A stretch of DNA of 64,000 nt from Thalassovita mediterranea (GCF_001458435.1 NZ_CYSF01000012.1:124001-188000); one strand, 5' to 3'. Shown: positions 36,052-45,520, numbered from the stretch's first letter. Notes: generated from the letters alone by a model not told the origin. Numbers and translations are program-made.

Positions 36052-37358
36052 CACAGTCTTCTTCTGAAAACCGCTTTTCGGCGCGTGCGCCGATGATGTT
36101 GGGTGGGGTCGCGTTGGCCTTTCTGCTGGGTGGGTTTGGTCTTTGGGCCACTATGACAGAAATTGCAGGTGCTGTGGTCGCCAGCGGTCAGATCGAGGTG
36201 GATCGTAACCGCCAGGTTGTGCAGCATCCTGATGGTGGGGTTATTGCCGACCTCTTGGTCGACGAAGGCGATCTGGTGGCGCAGGATCAACTGGTGATGC
36301 GGCTAGATCCAACGGAACTACAGTCGCAATTGGCGATCACCGAGGCGCAGCTGTTTGAAATTATGGCGCGTCGCGGTCGATTGGAGGCAGAACAAAACTC
36401 CGCCGACATCCAGTTTGATCCGGAATTGTTGGCGGTTTCTCAGACCCAGCCAGAGGTGCGGGCGATGATGGACGGGCAGATCCATCTGCTTGAGGCGCGC
36501 AACGAATCCATTGCGCAGGAAACGCGGCAGCTGGAACGTCGACAGGAACAAATCCGCAGTCAGATTATCGGTATTCGCGCCCAGAAAGAGGCCTTGCGCC
36601 AGCAGTTGGAACTGATCCAACAGGAACTCAACAGTCAGCAACGTCTTTTGGACAGCGGACTGTCGCAGGCGACAAAAGTGCTGAATCTGCAGCGGCAACA
36701 GGCACGCCTAAGCGGTGAAGTGGCGGAACTGGACGCACAGCAAGCCCAATCCGAGGGTCGTATCACCGAGATCGATATCGAAGTATTGAAGCTGGAATCC
36801 AACCGTCGCGAACAGGCGGTGTCGCAATTGCGCGATCTGCAGTACCGCGAATTGGAACAGGCCGAGACTCGTCGTGCGCTTCAACTGCGGCTGAGCCGGA
36901 TGGACATTCGCGCGCCGGTGTCGGGCATCGTCTATGCGTTGCAATTCACCACACCGCGTTCGGTCGTGCGCCCTGCTGATCCCGTTTTGTATTTGGTTCC
37001 GCAGGATCGTCCGCTGGTCATCGCAGCACAGGTGCCGACAACAGATGTGGATCAGGTTTACCCGGGGCAGAACGTTACATTGCGACTGCCTGCGCTGGAT
37101 CAACGCACCACACCGGAATTGACTGGCACAGTGGCGCAGGTGTCGGCGGATGCCTTCACGGATGAGGCCAGTCGTGCCTCTTACTATCGCGCTGAAATCG
37201 CGGTATCGGCAGATGAACTGGCGAAGCTGCCCGCTGGTGTCACCCTGCTACCGGGTATGCCGGTAGAGGCCTATATTCGCACCGCTGATCGCACGCCTTT
37301 GGCCTATCTTGTCAAACCATTGTCAGATTACTTTGCTAGAGCCTTCCGCGAAGGGTGA
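36048..37358 (+). CDS. HlyD family type I secretion periplasmic adaptor
   Basis: A 436-residue membrane fusion protein linking the inner-membrane ABC exporter to an outer-membrane TolC-type channel. One membrane segment lies near residues 20-42 (LGGVALAFLLGGFGLWATM). A lipoyl/barrel half follows (ASGQIEVDRNRQVVQHPDGG), then a long coiled-coil rich in Gln, Glu and Leu (about 100-285), the second lipoyl half (MDIRAPVSGIVYALQ) and the beta-barrel domain. The start overlaps the exporter gene stop as ATGA, indicating translational coupling. Confidence 0.93.
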   Translation: MTQSSSENRFSARAPMMLGGVALAFLLGGFGLWATMTEIAGAVVASGQIEVDRNRQVVQHPDGGVIADLLVDEGDLVAQDQLVMRLDPTELQSQLAITEAQLFEIMARRGRLEAEQNSADIQFDPELLAVSQTQPEVRAMMDGQIHLLEARNESIAQETRQLERRQEQIRSQIIGIRAQKEALRQQLELIQQELNSQQRLLDSGLSQATKVLNLQRQQARLSGEVAELDAQQAQSEGRITEIDIEVLKLESNRREQAVSQLRDLQYRELEQAETRRALQLRLSRMDIRAPVSGIVYALQFTTPRSVVRPADPVLYLVPQDRPLVIAAQVPTTDVDQVYPGQNVTLRLPALDQRTTPELTGTVAQVSADAFTDEASRASYYRAEIAVSADELAKLPAGVTLLPGMPVEAYIRTADRTPLAYLVKPLSDYFARAFREG

Positions 37359-37452
37359 CGCGATCGTGTAAGGATGCGCCGCGCAGTGTCTAGGCATTGC
37401 GCAGGCGTTCTTGTAGCGTCGCGCCAAAGACCCGTCTGATTGGAGAAGTGAG

Positions 37453-37917
37453 ATGACCGGACAATTTGAAACCCGCCTTGGTGAACTGGGCGTGACCCTG
37501 CCTGATGCACCTGCACCTGCCGCAAACTATGTGCCCTATGTGATCGTGGGCGATATGGTCTACGTGTCTGGTCAGATCTCGAACAACGGTGGCGATCTGA
37601 TCACTGGGAAACTGGGCGACAATATGGACACCGCAGAAGGTGCCGCTGCCGCCAAAACCTGTGCGATCAGCCTGCTGGCCCAGTGCAAGGCCGCCTGTGG
37701 TGGCGATCTGGACCGTCTGGTGAAGGTGGTGAAGCTGGTGGGTTTTGTGAACTCCACCGCTGATTTCACCGAACAGCCGCAGGTGATCAACGGCGCGTCT
37801 GATTTCATGGTTGAGGCGCTGGGCGACACGGGCCGTCATGCACGCTCTGCCGTTTCCGCAGCCTCGCTGCCGCTGGGTGTTGCCGTCGAAGTCGAAGCGA
37901 TTTTCCAGATCAAATGA
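37453..37917 (+). CDS. RidA family protein
   Basis: A 154-residue protein of the YjgF/RidA family, which hydrolyse reactive enamine/imine intermediates from PLP enzymes. The longer subtype is indicated by PAPAANYVPYVIVGDMVYVS, VSGQISNNGGDLITGKLGDN and a C-terminal HARSAVSAASLPLGVAVEVE, where the Arg is the usual carboxylate-binding residue. The start follows GGAG. Its stop overlaps the next gene by 4 bases (ATGA). The 94-base gap before it shows nothing clear. Confidence 0.9.
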   Translation: MTGQFETRLGELGVTLPDAPAPAANYVPYVIVGDMVYVSGQISNNGGDLITGKLGDNMDTAEGAAAAKTCAISLLAQCKAACGGDLDRLVKVVKLVGFVNSTADFTEQPQVINGASDFMVEALGDTGRHARSAVSAASLPLGVAVEVEAIFQIK

Positions 37918-38684
37918 CCAAACTACCAGCCGCCTTTCTAAAGGCGCCGATCGCCCACCGCGCCCTGCATGATGTGACTGCAGGGCGTGCCGAAAACAGC
38001 CCCGCTGCCATTCAGGCCGCGATTGATGCCGGATATGGTATCGAGATTGACCTGCAACTGTCCAAGGATGGTGAGGCGATGGTGTTCCATGACTATGACA
38101 TGGAACGTCTGGCCGGGGTCAAAGGGGTGGTTCAAACCCGAACGGCGGCTGAGCTGTCACAGATCCAGCTGTTGGGTGGGACCGACCGGATCCCGACCCT
38201 GTCGCAGGTTCTGGATCAGGTGGCCGGGCAGGTGCCCCTACTGATTGAGGTTAAGGATCAGGATGGCCAGATGGGCGCCAATGTTGGCCGTCTGGAAGCT
38301 GCCACCGCCAAGGCATTGGAGGGGTATCAGGGTGATGTGGCGCTGATGTCGTTCAACCCGAATTCTGTGCGCGTGTTGTCGGGCCTGTGCCCCGACCGTG
38401 CCCGTGGTCTGACGACGGCGGCCTACAACGTGACCGAATGGCCGATGCTGCCCAAGGGCACACGCGAAAAACTGGCGCGCATCCCTGATTATGACGCGGC
38501 CAAGTGTAGCTTCATCAGCCATGATGCGCGCGACCTGAACAGCGCGCGGGTGGCCGAGCTGAAACAGCGCGGAGCTCATGTGCTGTGCTGGACGATTACC
38601 TCTGCCGCGGCCGAGGCTGAGGCGCGCAAAGTGGCGGAGAATGTCACGTTTGAAGGCTATCTAGCGGCGCAGCCTGCAGCATAA
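37914..38684 (+). CDS. glycerophosphodiester phosphodiesterase family protein
   Basis: A 256-residue GDPD-family TIM barrel. Catalytic elements are visible: AHRALHDVTAGRAENS (the HR and E), YGIEIDLQLSKDGEAMVFHD (metal-binding E and D, and the second His), and LLIEVKDQ (metal-binding Glu). No signal peptide is visible, so a cytoplasmic enzyme is expected. It hydrolyses glycerophosphodiesters to glycerol 3-phosphate and an alcohol; the precise substrate is unknown. Translationally coupled to the RidA gene. Confidence 0.92.
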   Translation: MTKLPAAFLKAPIAHRALHDVTAGRAENSPAAIQAAIDAGYGIEIDLQLSKDGEAMVFHDYDMERLAGVKGVVQTRTAAELSQIQLLGGTDRIPTLSQVLDQVAGQVPLLIEVKDQDGQMGANVGRLEAATAKALEGYQGDVALMSFNPNSVRVLSGLCPDRARGLTTAAYNVTEWPMLPKGTREKLARIPDYDAAKCSFISHDARDLNSARVAELKQRGAHVLCWTITSAAAEAEARKVAENVTFEGYLAAQPAA

Positions 38685-38700
38685 CTGCTTGATTAATATC

Positions 38701-38745
38701 CCTCACGCCCCAAATACTGCCCCTTAAGGGCAGGCGGGCGTGAGG
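38701..38745 (+). promoter_or_regulatory. nested stem-loop directly before the acyltransferase-like gene
   Basis: Outer arms CCTCACGCCC/GGGCGTGAGG (38701-38710 with 38736-38745) pair perfectly and enclose an inner hairpin CTGCCC/GGGCAG (38717-38722 with 38728-38733). The element ends 8 bases before the ATG at 38754 and 16 bases after the preceding stop. It lacks a T-run, so it looks more like a leader or processing structure than a terminator. Confidence 0.5.
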
Positions 38746-38753
38746 ACAGGATC

Positions 38754-39947
38754 ATGACAGGGTCAGATCAGCAAACCATAGACATTCAGCTGTTCGGCTC
38801 ACTCGACCAGATCGCGGCGGCTGATTGGGATGCCTGTGCCTGTCCCGAGGTGGCGGAAGGCCGTGCAATAGATCCCTTCACCACCTACCGTTTTCTGCAT
38901 GCGTTAGAGGTCAGCGGATCCGTCGGTCCTGGCACGGGCTGGCAGCCGCAGTATCTGAGCGCCACACAAAACGGGCAGATGATTGCCTGTGCGCCGCTTT
39001 ATGCAAAATCGCACAGTCAGGGCGAATACATCTTTGACCACAATTGGGCGCATGCCTTTGAAAACGCAGGCGGGCGCTATTATCCGAAACTGCAGATCGC
39101 CGTGCCCTTTACCCCCGCCACGGGGCGGCGGTTTCTGACCCGTCCGGGGTTCGAGATGGCGGGCACCTCTGCCCTGATCCAAGGCGCGGTGCAGGTGGCG
39201 GCGGAAAATGAGCTAAGCTCGCTCCACATCACCTTCTGCACCGAGGATGAGGCGCTGGCAGGCGGCCAGATGGGCCTGATGCAGCGTACAGGTCAGCAGT
39301 TTCATTGGGACAATGCGGGCTATGGCGATTTTGACGATTTCCTTGCCAGTCTCAGCAGTCGCAAGCGTAAGATGATCCGCAAGGAACGGCGTACGGCCAA
39401 CGCCTTTGGTGGCGAGGTGTTGATGCTCACCGGCGATCAGATTGAGCCGTGGCATTGGGATGCCTTCTGGCGGTTCTATCAGGACACCGGCGCGCGCAAA
39501 TGGGGCACGCCCTATCTGACACGGGGCTTCTTTGACATTGCGCATGAAACCATGCGCGATGATATGCTGTTGGTGCTGGCGATGCGCGACGGGCAGCCGG
39601 TCGCGGGGGCGCTCAACTTCATTGGGCGCGATACGCTTTACGGGCGCTATTGGGGCTGTGTCGAAGATCACCCCTGCCTGCATTTCGAATTGTGCTACTA
39701 TCGCGCGATGGACTTTGCGATTGCGCAGAACATGGCCCGTGTAGAGGCCGGCGCGCAGGGCGAACACAAACTGGCGCGCGGTTATCTGCCGGTTACCACC
39801 CATTCACTGCATTGGGTTGGCCATCCGGGCTTTGCTGATGCTGTGCAACAGTTTCTAACGGCGGAACGGGCGGCGGTGGCAGAGGATATTGAAATCCTAA
39901 CCGCCTACGGCCCCTTTCGCAAAGAACAGCGGGAGGAAAGAGAATGA
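38754..39947 (+). CDS. GNAT/FemAB-like N-acyltransferase (DUF482/PF04339 family)
   Basis: A 397-residue soluble protein of the peptidogalycan-biosynthesis/DUF482 family, with two GNAT-like halves. Motifs seen: [12 protein letters not shown]-type segment [71 protein letters not shown], and [20 protein letters not shown], the conserved acyltransferase core. The acyl donor and target are not known. It is first in a three-gene set whose stops and starts overlap by 4 bases (with PCD and MscS). Confidence 0.85.
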   Translation: MTGSDQQTIDIQLFGSLDQIAAADWDACACPEVAEGRAIDPFTTYRFLHALEVSGSVGPGTGWQPQYLSATQNGQMIACAPLYAKSHSQGEYIFDHNWAHAFENAGGRYYPKLQIAVPFTPATGRRFLTRPGFEMAGTSALIQGAVQVAAENELSSLHITFCTEDEALAGGQMGLMQRTGQQFHWDNAGYGDFDDFLASLSSRKRKMIRKERRTANAFGGEVLMLTGDQIEPWHWDAFWRFYQDTGARKWGTPYLTRGFFDIAHETMRDDMLLVLAMRDGQPVAGALNFIGRDTLYGRYWGCVEDHPCLHFELCYYRAMDFAIAQNMARVEAGAQGEHKLARGYLPVTTHSLHWVGHPGFADAVQQFLTAERAAVAEDIEILTAYGPFRKEQREERE

Positions 39948-40240
39948 CCGAACTGCTTAGCGATACCGGACGCAAAACCATGCTGGCCCCTTTGCTCGAG
40001 GCAGGCTGGACTTTGGACGCGGATCGCGATGCGATCTGCAAAACTTACGTCTTTGATGACTTCACCGCAGCCTTCGCCTTCATGACCCGTGCAGCGCTTT
40101 GGGCTGAGAAGTGGAATCATCACCCAGAGTGGACAAACAGCTACAGAAAAGTGCATGTGACGCTCATAACGCATGATGTGGGTGGCCTTAGCGCATTGGA
40201 CGCCAAGCTGGCCCGAAAGATGGATCAATTACTGACATGA
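39944..40240 (+). CDS. 4a-hydroxytetrahydrobiopterin dehydratase (pterin-4a-carbinolamine dehydratase)
   Basis: A 98-residue PCD/DCoH protein. Hallmarks are the active-site pair in [20 protein letters not shown] and the C-terminal [10 protein letters not shown]-type segment, here [20 protein letters not shown]. It recycles the pterin cofactor after aromatic-amino-acid hydroxylases; no such hydroxylase is nearby, so the role here is open. Overlaps its neighbours by 4 bases on both sides. Confidence 0.93.
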   Translation: MTELLSDTGRKTMLAPLLEAGWTLDADRDAICKTYVFDDFTAAFAFMTRAALWAEKWNHHPEWTNSYRKVHVTLITHDVGGLSALDAKLARKMDQLLT

Positions 40241-41085
40241 CACTTGCTGATATTTTGAAAACAGAGGTCTGGAATGGCCAGAGCCTCGCCAGTCTTTTGA
40301 CTTTGGACGCGCTGACCGGCGCTGCGCTGTCGGTGACGGGCGCGGTGGTGATGCTGCTCCTTGGTTTTGTTGTGGGCGGCTGGGCCCGGCGGCGGATCAC
40401 CAAGCTGGGGCTGCAATATGAGGCGCTGGATGACACGCTGTTCATCTTCCTCGGCAATATCAGCCGTTATGTGATCATCGGTTTTGCGCTGCTGTTCGTT
40501 CTGAACACCTTTGGCATTCAGACCACCTCGATTGTTGCGGTTGTTGGTGCGGCGGGTCTGGCTATTGGTCTGGCGTTGCAGGGCACGCTATCGAATGTCG
40601 CGGCGGGCGTGATGATCATTGTGTTCCGTCCGATCAAACTGGGCGATTTTGTTACCGTGGGTGGTCAAAGCGGCACGGTGAAGTCCATTTCGCTGAACTA
40701 CACCGAACTGGCCAGCGCCGATAACGTGCAGACGATCATCCCCAACGCCAATGTTTGGGGAAATACGATCACCAACTTCTCGATCTACGAAACCCGTCGG
40801 GCAGAGTGGATTTTCGGCGTCGCCTATGATGCCGATCTGAAAAAGGCTGAAGAGGTTATTCGCACCACGTTGATGAGCGACCCGCGTGCGCTGCAGGATC
40901 CTGCACCTTATCTGCAGGTGAACAACCTCGGTGACTTCTCTGTCGATTTCTTGGCCCGTGTCTGGGTTAAATCGTCAGATAACTTTGCCTATCAGGCGGA
41001 CATGAAACGTGCGGTCAAAGAGGCGCTGGATGAGGCAGGGATTGATATTCCTTTCCCAACCCAGACCCTGTTGCAGTCGAAGTAA
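40237..41085 (+). CDS. small-conductance mechanosensitive channel family protein
   Basis: A 282-residue MscS-type channel. Three membrane helices lie near residues 28-50, 65-90 and 95-120; the pore helix with its Gly/Ala pattern is in [20 protein letters not shown], followed by [20 protein letters not shown]. The cytoplasmic beta domain includes [15 protein letters not shown] and [18 protein letters not shown]. It releases solutes on hypo-osmotic shock. Last gene of the overlapping trio, closed by a strong terminator. Confidence 0.95.
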   Translation: MTLADILKTEVWNGQSLASLLTLDALTGAALSVTGAVVMLLLGFVVGGWARRRITKLGLQYEALDDTLFIFLGNISRYVIIGFALLFVLNTFGIQTTSIVAVVGAAGLAIGLALQGTLSNVAAGVMIIVFRPIKLGDFVTVGGQSGTVKSISLNYTELASADNVQTIIPNANVWGNTITNFSIYETRRAEWIFGVAYDADLKKAEEVIRTTLMSDPRALQDPAPYLQVNNLGDFSVDFLARVWVKSSDNFAYQADMKRAVKEALDEAGIDIPFPTQTLLQSK

Positions 41086-41109
41086 GGTGCGACAGAACGG
41101 TTGAAACGA

Positions 41110-41140
41110 AAAAGGGACGCCTGAGGCGTCCCTTTTGTTT
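41110..41140. terminator. bidirectional rho-independent terminator
   Basis: Perfect 12-bp stem (41110-41121 with 41125-41136) with a 3-base loop, A-rich on the left and TTTTGTTT on the right, between the convergent mscS and adenosine kinase genes. Confidence 0.92.
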
Positions 41141-41158
41141 TGTGTGTTCTTTGGCGGA

Positions 41159-42145
41159 TCAGTCGATCAGCCCAGCCTCGCGGAACAGCGCGGGCAGGTT
41201 TGCCTCTGGCCGCGCGCCGTAGTGGCCGATCACCTCGGCGGCGGCGACGATGCCCATACGGCCCGCAACCTCCAACGAGGCGCCGGTGGCGTAACCGTAA
41301 AGGAAGCCCGCGGCGAACTGATCGCCTGCGCCGGTGGCGTCAACCGGTGTCACCTCGGTCACCGGAACAGATACCTGTTCGTCGCCACGCAGCAGCACAA
41401 CGTCATGACCGCCACGGGTGCAGACCACCATGCCCGCGTCCTTCGCCGCCAATTCCAGCGCGGTGGACAGATCAGTTTCATAGAGCGACGCCCATTCGTG
41501 TTCGTTGCCGATCACGTAGTCCAGCTCTTTGACCAACCGGCGGAAATCGTCGCGGTGGCGATCCACACAGAAGGGATCGGACAGCGCGATACCCGCTTTG
41601 CCGCCTGCGGCCTGACACAGCTTGGCCGCACGTTCAAACGCCTCTTTGCCCTTGGGCTTGTCGTAAAGGTAACCTTCGAGGAACAGGATCTCTGCCTCGC
41701 CCGCCACATCGTCGGACACGTCATCCGGCCCCAGTTCGGACGAGATGCCAAGGTAGGTGTTCATCGACCGTTCGCCATCCGGCGATACAAAGATCATCGA
41801 GCGCGAGGTGGGCAGTTCACCACCCTCAACCGGCGGGTTCACGAAGGTTGATCCGCCCTTGGCCATTTCATCGGCATAAAACCGACCCAGTGCGTCATCA
41901 TGCACACGACCGATAAAGCCGGTGGTCAGACCCAGATTGCCGAGACCCGCCAGCGTGTTGGCAACCGATCCACCGGGCACCTGTTTGCGGTTTTCCATCG
42001 CACCATAGAGCAGCTCACCGCGCTCACGCTCAACCAGTTGCATGATGCCTTTCTGGATGCCCATCAGGTCCAGAAAGCTGTCATCGGATTGGCTGATCAC
42101 GTCAACGATGGCGTTGCCGATGCCGACAACCTGATAGTCCTTCAT
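41159..42145 (-). CDS. PfkB-family kinase, probable adenosine kinase
   Basis: A 328-residue ribokinase-fold enzyme. Substrate-binding GGSVANTLAGLGNLGL and the catalytic TPVDATGAGDQFAAGFLYGY (Asp as base, GAGD anion hole) are intact; VVCTRGGHDVVLL and IGNEHEW are typical. The pattern resembles adenosine kinases of alphaproteobacteria more than fructokinases, and such an enzyme would return adenosine to AMP. Its start overlaps the nth stop by 4 bases (ATGA). Confidence 0.85.
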   Translation of the reverse strand: MKDYQVVGIGNAIVDVISQSDDSFLDLMGIQKGIMQLVERERGELLYGAMENRKQVPGGSVANTLAGLGNLGLTTGFIGRVHDDALGRFYADEMAKGGSTFVNPPVEGGELPTSRSMIFVSPDGERSMNTYLGISSELGPDDVSDDVAGEAEILFLEGYLYDKPKGKEAFERAAKLCQAAGGKAGIALSDPFCVDRHRDDFRRLVKELDYVIGNEHEWASLYETDLSTALELAAKDAGMVVCTRGGHDVVLLRGDEQVSVPVTEVTPVDATGAGDQFAAGFLYGYATGASLEVAGRMGIVAAAEVIGHYGARPEANLPALFREAGLID

Positions 42146-42786
42146 GGGGTTTTATCCTCGAATTGGCACAGGTCACGGACGTGGCATGCGTTGCATTTGG
42201 GCTTGCGTGCTGTGCAGATATAGCGCCCGTGCAGGATCATCCAGTGATGGGCGTGTTGTTGAAAATCGACGGGAATGTGATCCTCGATCGCGCGTTCGAC
42301 CGCAACCACATCTTTGCCCGGACAAACGCCCGAACGGTTGCCGAAGCGAAAGATATGCGTGTCCACCGCCTGTGCGGGGTACTGCCACCACATGTTCAGA
42401 ACCACATTGGCGGTTTTGCGGCCCACACCCGGCAGGCTTTCCAATGCGGCGCGGCTGCAAGGAACCTCTCCGCCATAGTCATCTACCAAAATGCGCGACA
42501 TCTTCATCACGTTCTTGGCCTTGTTGCGAAACAGGCCGATGGTTTTGATGTGTTCGATCAGCTGCTCTTCGCCCAGATCCAGCATTTTTTGCGGGGTGTC
42601 GGCGATTTTGAACAGCTCTGCCGTAGCCTTGTTCACACCCTTGTCCGTGGCCTGCGCAGAAAGTGCAACGGCGACCACCAGCGTGTAGGCGTTCACATGG
42701 TCCAGCTCACCCTTCGGTTCTGGCTCTGACGCCTGAAAGCGGGTGAAAATTTCGCGGATCGTGTGATAGTCGAGCTGTTTGGCCAT
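42142..42786 (-). CDS. nth: endonuclease III (DNA glycosylase/AP lyase)
   Basis: A 214-residue base-excision repair enzyme removing oxidised pyrimidines. Helix-hairpin-helix LPGVGRKTANVVLNMWW contains the catalytic Lys, and VDTHIFRFGNRSG the catalytic Asp. The C-terminal iron-sulfur motif C-x6-C-x2-C-x5-C is complete in CTARKPKCNACHVRDLC. Normal length. Coupled to the downstream adenosine kinase gene by a 4-base overlap. Confidence 0.97.
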   Translation of the reverse strand: MAKQLDYHTIREIFTRFQASEPEPKGELDHVNAYTLVVAVALSAQATDKGVNKATAELFKIADTPQKMLDLGEEQLIEHIKTIGLFRNKAKNVMKMSRILVDDYGGEVPCSRAALESLPGVGRKTANVVLNMWWQYPAQAVDTHIFRFGNRSGVCPGKDVVAVERAIEDHIPVDFQQHAHHWMILHGRYICTARKPKCNACHVRDLCQFEDKTP

Positions 42787-42864
42787 GGCGGGTTCCGATG
42801 CGGTTGGCGTGTGGCTGGCTGGATCAGGGGTGAGGTTTCCCAGTAACCCCTTGGTCCCTGTTTT

Positions 42865-43743
42865 TCAACGGTCAGACAGCACGCGCAGCGCCTCCCATTC
42901 TGCGGGTGTTTCATCGCCGCCTTTGGCAAAGCTGGCAACGGTTTTGCCAGAGGATGGGAAATGCGCCACCAGATTGCCGGAAAACGGTCCTGCACCGGCG
43001 TGACCAATCGCCAGACCATGCGCCTGCGTATGGCCGATCATCAGGCCCAGACCGTAGCCTGTTGTTTGCCAGATCCGACCCTGGATCGCCTTTTCGTTCA
43101 GGGACAGTTCCATCATCTGCTGCCGTTCTGTTGCCGTCAGCAGATCGCCCTGCAACAGCGCGTGCAGCAGCCGCGCCGCATCTGCGGACGATCCCATCAT
43201 ACAGCCGTGATAGACCCAGCCGGGGTGATAGCCGTCCGCATCCCAATGCAAGCCTTCGAAATCCCCCCGCGTCATTGCCAGACGCGGCGTGCGCAGGGCC
43301 AAAGGTGCGATCAGGCGGCGATGGATGATATCGCCCAAAGGCGCGCCTTCGCTGACCTCTAGCGCAAAACGCAGGAACATATAGCCGATGTTGGAATAGC
43401 TCCACTTCGTCCCTGGCGCGCCAAGTGGATCGTCAGCGCGCGATGCCTCCAGCAGCTTGGCCACCGGCCACGGGTCTTCCCCCGCGGCGACCGCCTGATG
43501 GTAGGGGCCGACCGTGCCGTAGTCGCGCAGACCTGCGGTGTGGTTCATTAACTGGCGCAGGCTGTAGGCCCGCCCCGGCAATGCAGCATCCAAATCCATG
43601 AAGCCCTCACGCGCGCGGATCATCACGCAGGCGGAAATCAGGGTTTTGGTAAAACTCCACCACGGCAACAAGGCCGTCGGCGCGTCATCGCGGATCAGCG
43701 TACCATCCGCGTCTAGCGCGGCAGAGAGGAAACGATCGGTCAT
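42865..43743 (-). CDS. serine hydrolase (class C beta-lactamase-like family)
   Basis: A 292-residue protein from the ATG at 43743; the frame is open to 43842 but that would run to the start of the divergent Ada-like gene. Motifs of the penicillin-binding/beta-lactamase superfamily are present in order: SxxK in PWWSFTKTLISACVMI, YxN in KWSYSNIGYMFLRFA, and an HAG triad in IGHAGAGPFSG in place of KTG. There is no signal peptide, so it is more likely a cytoplasmic esterase or peptidase than a resistance enzyme. Substrate unknown. Confidence 0.85.
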   Translation of the reverse strand: MTDRFLSAALDADGTLIRDDAPTALLPWWSFTKTLISACVMIRAREGFMDLDAALPGRAYSLRQLMNHTAGLRDYGTVGPYHQAVAAGEDPWPVAKLLEASRADDPLGAPGTKWSYSNIGYMFLRFALEVSEGAPLGDIIHRRLIAPLALRTPRLAMTRGDFEGLHWDADGYHPGWVYHGCMMGSSADAARLLHALLQGDLLTATERQQMMELSLNEKAIQGRIWQTTGYGLGLMIGHTQAHGLAIGHAGAGPFSGNLVAHFPSSGKTVASFAKGGDETPAEWEALRVLSDR

Positions 43744-43841
43744 GTAACAGTCATGCGAAGATTGTGCCACTTGCGCAAGTTTCGGGTCGTCTGCACCCGA
43801 CGGCCAATTTAAGGTCAGTGCAGTCAATATAGGGGCGCACA

Positions 43842-44696
43842 ATGTCAGACGTCGATCAAAGCTACCACTACCAGGTTATGCGCCGCGCCATCGCGCTGAT
43901 TGATGGGGGATCACCAAACCAGAGCCTTGGCGATCTGGCCGCCCAGCTGGACATGAGTCCCGCCCATTTCCAGCGGCTGTTTTCCCGCTGGGTCGGCGTG
44001 TCGCCCAAGCGCTATCAGCAATACCTGACGCTGGATCACGCGAAATCCCTACTGCGCGATCATATGACCACGCTGGAGGTCAGCCATGAAGTGGGCCTGT
44101 CCGGCACGGGCCGTTTGCATGATCTGTTTGTCCGCTGGGAAGCGATGAGCCCCGGCGATTACGCCAAAGGTGGCGATGGGCTGACCATCTATCAGCACTG
44201 GTTTGACAGTCCGTTTGGTCCTGCGTTGGTCATGGGCACGGATCGCGGCATGTGCGGTCTGGGCTTTGGCGCGGAAATGGGGGCCGAGGCCTCGGTCGCG
44301 GATCTACAGGGGCGGTGGCCCAAGGCGCGGTTTGTGGACGATGCCGTCCCGTTGCAGCCTTGGGTCGATACTGCCTTTGCGGAACAGGGGGAAACCCGCC
44401 TGCATATGATTGGCAGCCCGTTACAGATCAAAGTGTGGGAGGCGTTGCTGCGCGTGCCTGCAGGGCAGGTGACGACTTATTCTGAAATAGCCCAATCCAT
44501 CGGCAAGCCCCGTGCGGTGCGCGCAGTGGGAACCGCTGTGGGTCGAAATCCGGTTAGCTGGCTGATTCCCTGCCACCGCGCGCTGCGCAAATCCGGCGCG
44601 CTGGGCGGGTATCACTGGGGTTTGCCAGTAAAACGGGCGCTGTTGGCGTATGAGGGCGCGCGATCTGATGTGCGCGAGCAAGAAAGTGCTGCCTAG
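43842..44696 (+). CDS. AraC-domain/methylated-DNA-protein cysteine methyltransferase (Ada-like, without the N-terminal domain)
   Basis: A 284-residue protein. Residues 1-105 are an AraC-type DNA-binding domain with two helix-turn-helices (LGDLAAQLDMSPAHFQRLFS, EVGLSGTGRLHDLFVRW). Residues 115-270 are an O6-alkylguanine-DNA alkyltransferase with the acceptor Cys in WLIPCHRALRKSGALGGY and VPAGQVTTYSEIAQSIGKP before it. The N-terminal zinc/methylphosphotriester domain of Escherichia coli Ada is missing, so direct repair of O6-methylguanine is likely but methylphosphotriester-triggered induction is not. Divergent from the serine hydrolase, with 98 bases between the two starts. Confidence 0.92.
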   Translation: MSDVDQSYHYQVMRRAIALIDGGSPNQSLGDLAAQLDMSPAHFQRLFSRWVGVSPKRYQQYLTLDHAKSLLRDHMTTLEVSHEVGLSGTGRLHDLFVRWEAMSPGDYAKGGDGLTIYQHWFDSPFGPALVMGTDRGMCGLGFGAEMGAEASVADLQGRWPKARFVDDAVPLQPWVDTAFAEQGETRLHMIGSPLQIKVWEALLRVPAGQVTTYSEIAQSIGKPRAVRAVGTAVGRNPVSWLIPCHRALRKSGALGGYHWGLPVKRALLAYEGARSDVREQESAA

Positions 44697-44846
44697 CCTG
44701 CCTCCGCCAAGATGTTCACGTAGCATTGAGCGGAACCCTGCCTAGTTTTTCCCCCTTATCTGGCCTTTCCCTGCTAATATAAGTCTATGATACCGCCATC
44801 CCGCACGGGCCATAATCCAAAGGCGGAGAAAAATGAGGCATAGACC

Positions 44847-45503
44847 ATGATCAGAGCATCGAAATTGGCGCTGTTTACTGCCGGCGCATCCCTGTTGACC
44901 ATGACCGCATGTATGGACACCCGTTATTTGGGGGAAGATGATCCCAACAAGCGCACCCGCGAAGGCGCCATTATTGGCGGTCTGGTCGGTGCGGTGTCTG
45001 GCGCGATCATCGCAGACGACAACAAAAAAGGCGCGATCCTGGGTGGCATCGCGGGTGCAACAGCAGGCGGCCTGATTGGTCAGCGTCTGGATGCACAAGA
45101 AGCAGAGCTGCGTCAGAGCCTGGATAACCGTGTCAGCATCACCAACACAGGTGATCGTTTGATCGTCACCATGCCGCAGGACATTCTGTTTGCGGTCGAC
45201 AGCACCTTTGTTTCGGGCGCGTTGCGTGACGATCTGGCCGCTGTTGCGACCAGCCTGAACCGTTACCCCGAAAGCACCGTGCAGGTGCTGGGCCATACCG
45301 ACAACACTGGGTCGGCGGAATATAACCTCGACCTTAGCCAGCGCCGTGCAAATTCGGTTGCAGCTATTCTGGTGGACAGTGGCGTCAGCGATTACCGTAT
45401 CCGTCCCATTGGTCGCGGTGAGGATCAGCCGGTGGCGTCCAACCTGACGCCTGAAGGTCGCGCACAGAACCGCCGCGTGGATATCGTGATCCTGCCGAAC
45501 TAA
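44847..45503 (+). CDS. OmpA family lipoprotein with glycine zipper
   Basis: A 218-residue outer-membrane lipoprotein. The signal peptide ends at LLTMTAC (lipobox). Residues 38-80 form a glycine-zipper stretch (EGAIIGGLVGAVSGAIIAD, GAILGGIAGATAGGLIGQ). The C-terminal OmpA domain binds peptidoglycan: TVQVLGHTDNTGSAEYNLDL, QRRANSVAAILVDSGV and GRAQNRRVDIVI are classic. It tethers the outer membrane to the wall. Single transcription unit with a strong terminator. Confidence 0.94.
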   Translation: MIRASKLALFTAGASLLTMTACMDTRYLGEDDPNKRTREGAIIGGLVGAVSGAIIADDNKKGAILGGIAGATAGGLIGQRLDAQEAELRQSLDNRVSITNTGDRLIVTMPQDILFAVDSTFVSGALRDDLAAVATSLNRYPESTVQVLGHTDNTGSAEYNLDLSQRRANSVAAILVDSGVSDYRIRPIGRGEDQPVASNLTPEGRAQNRRVDIVILPN

Positions 45504-45520
45504 GGCAAAGATATTAAACG

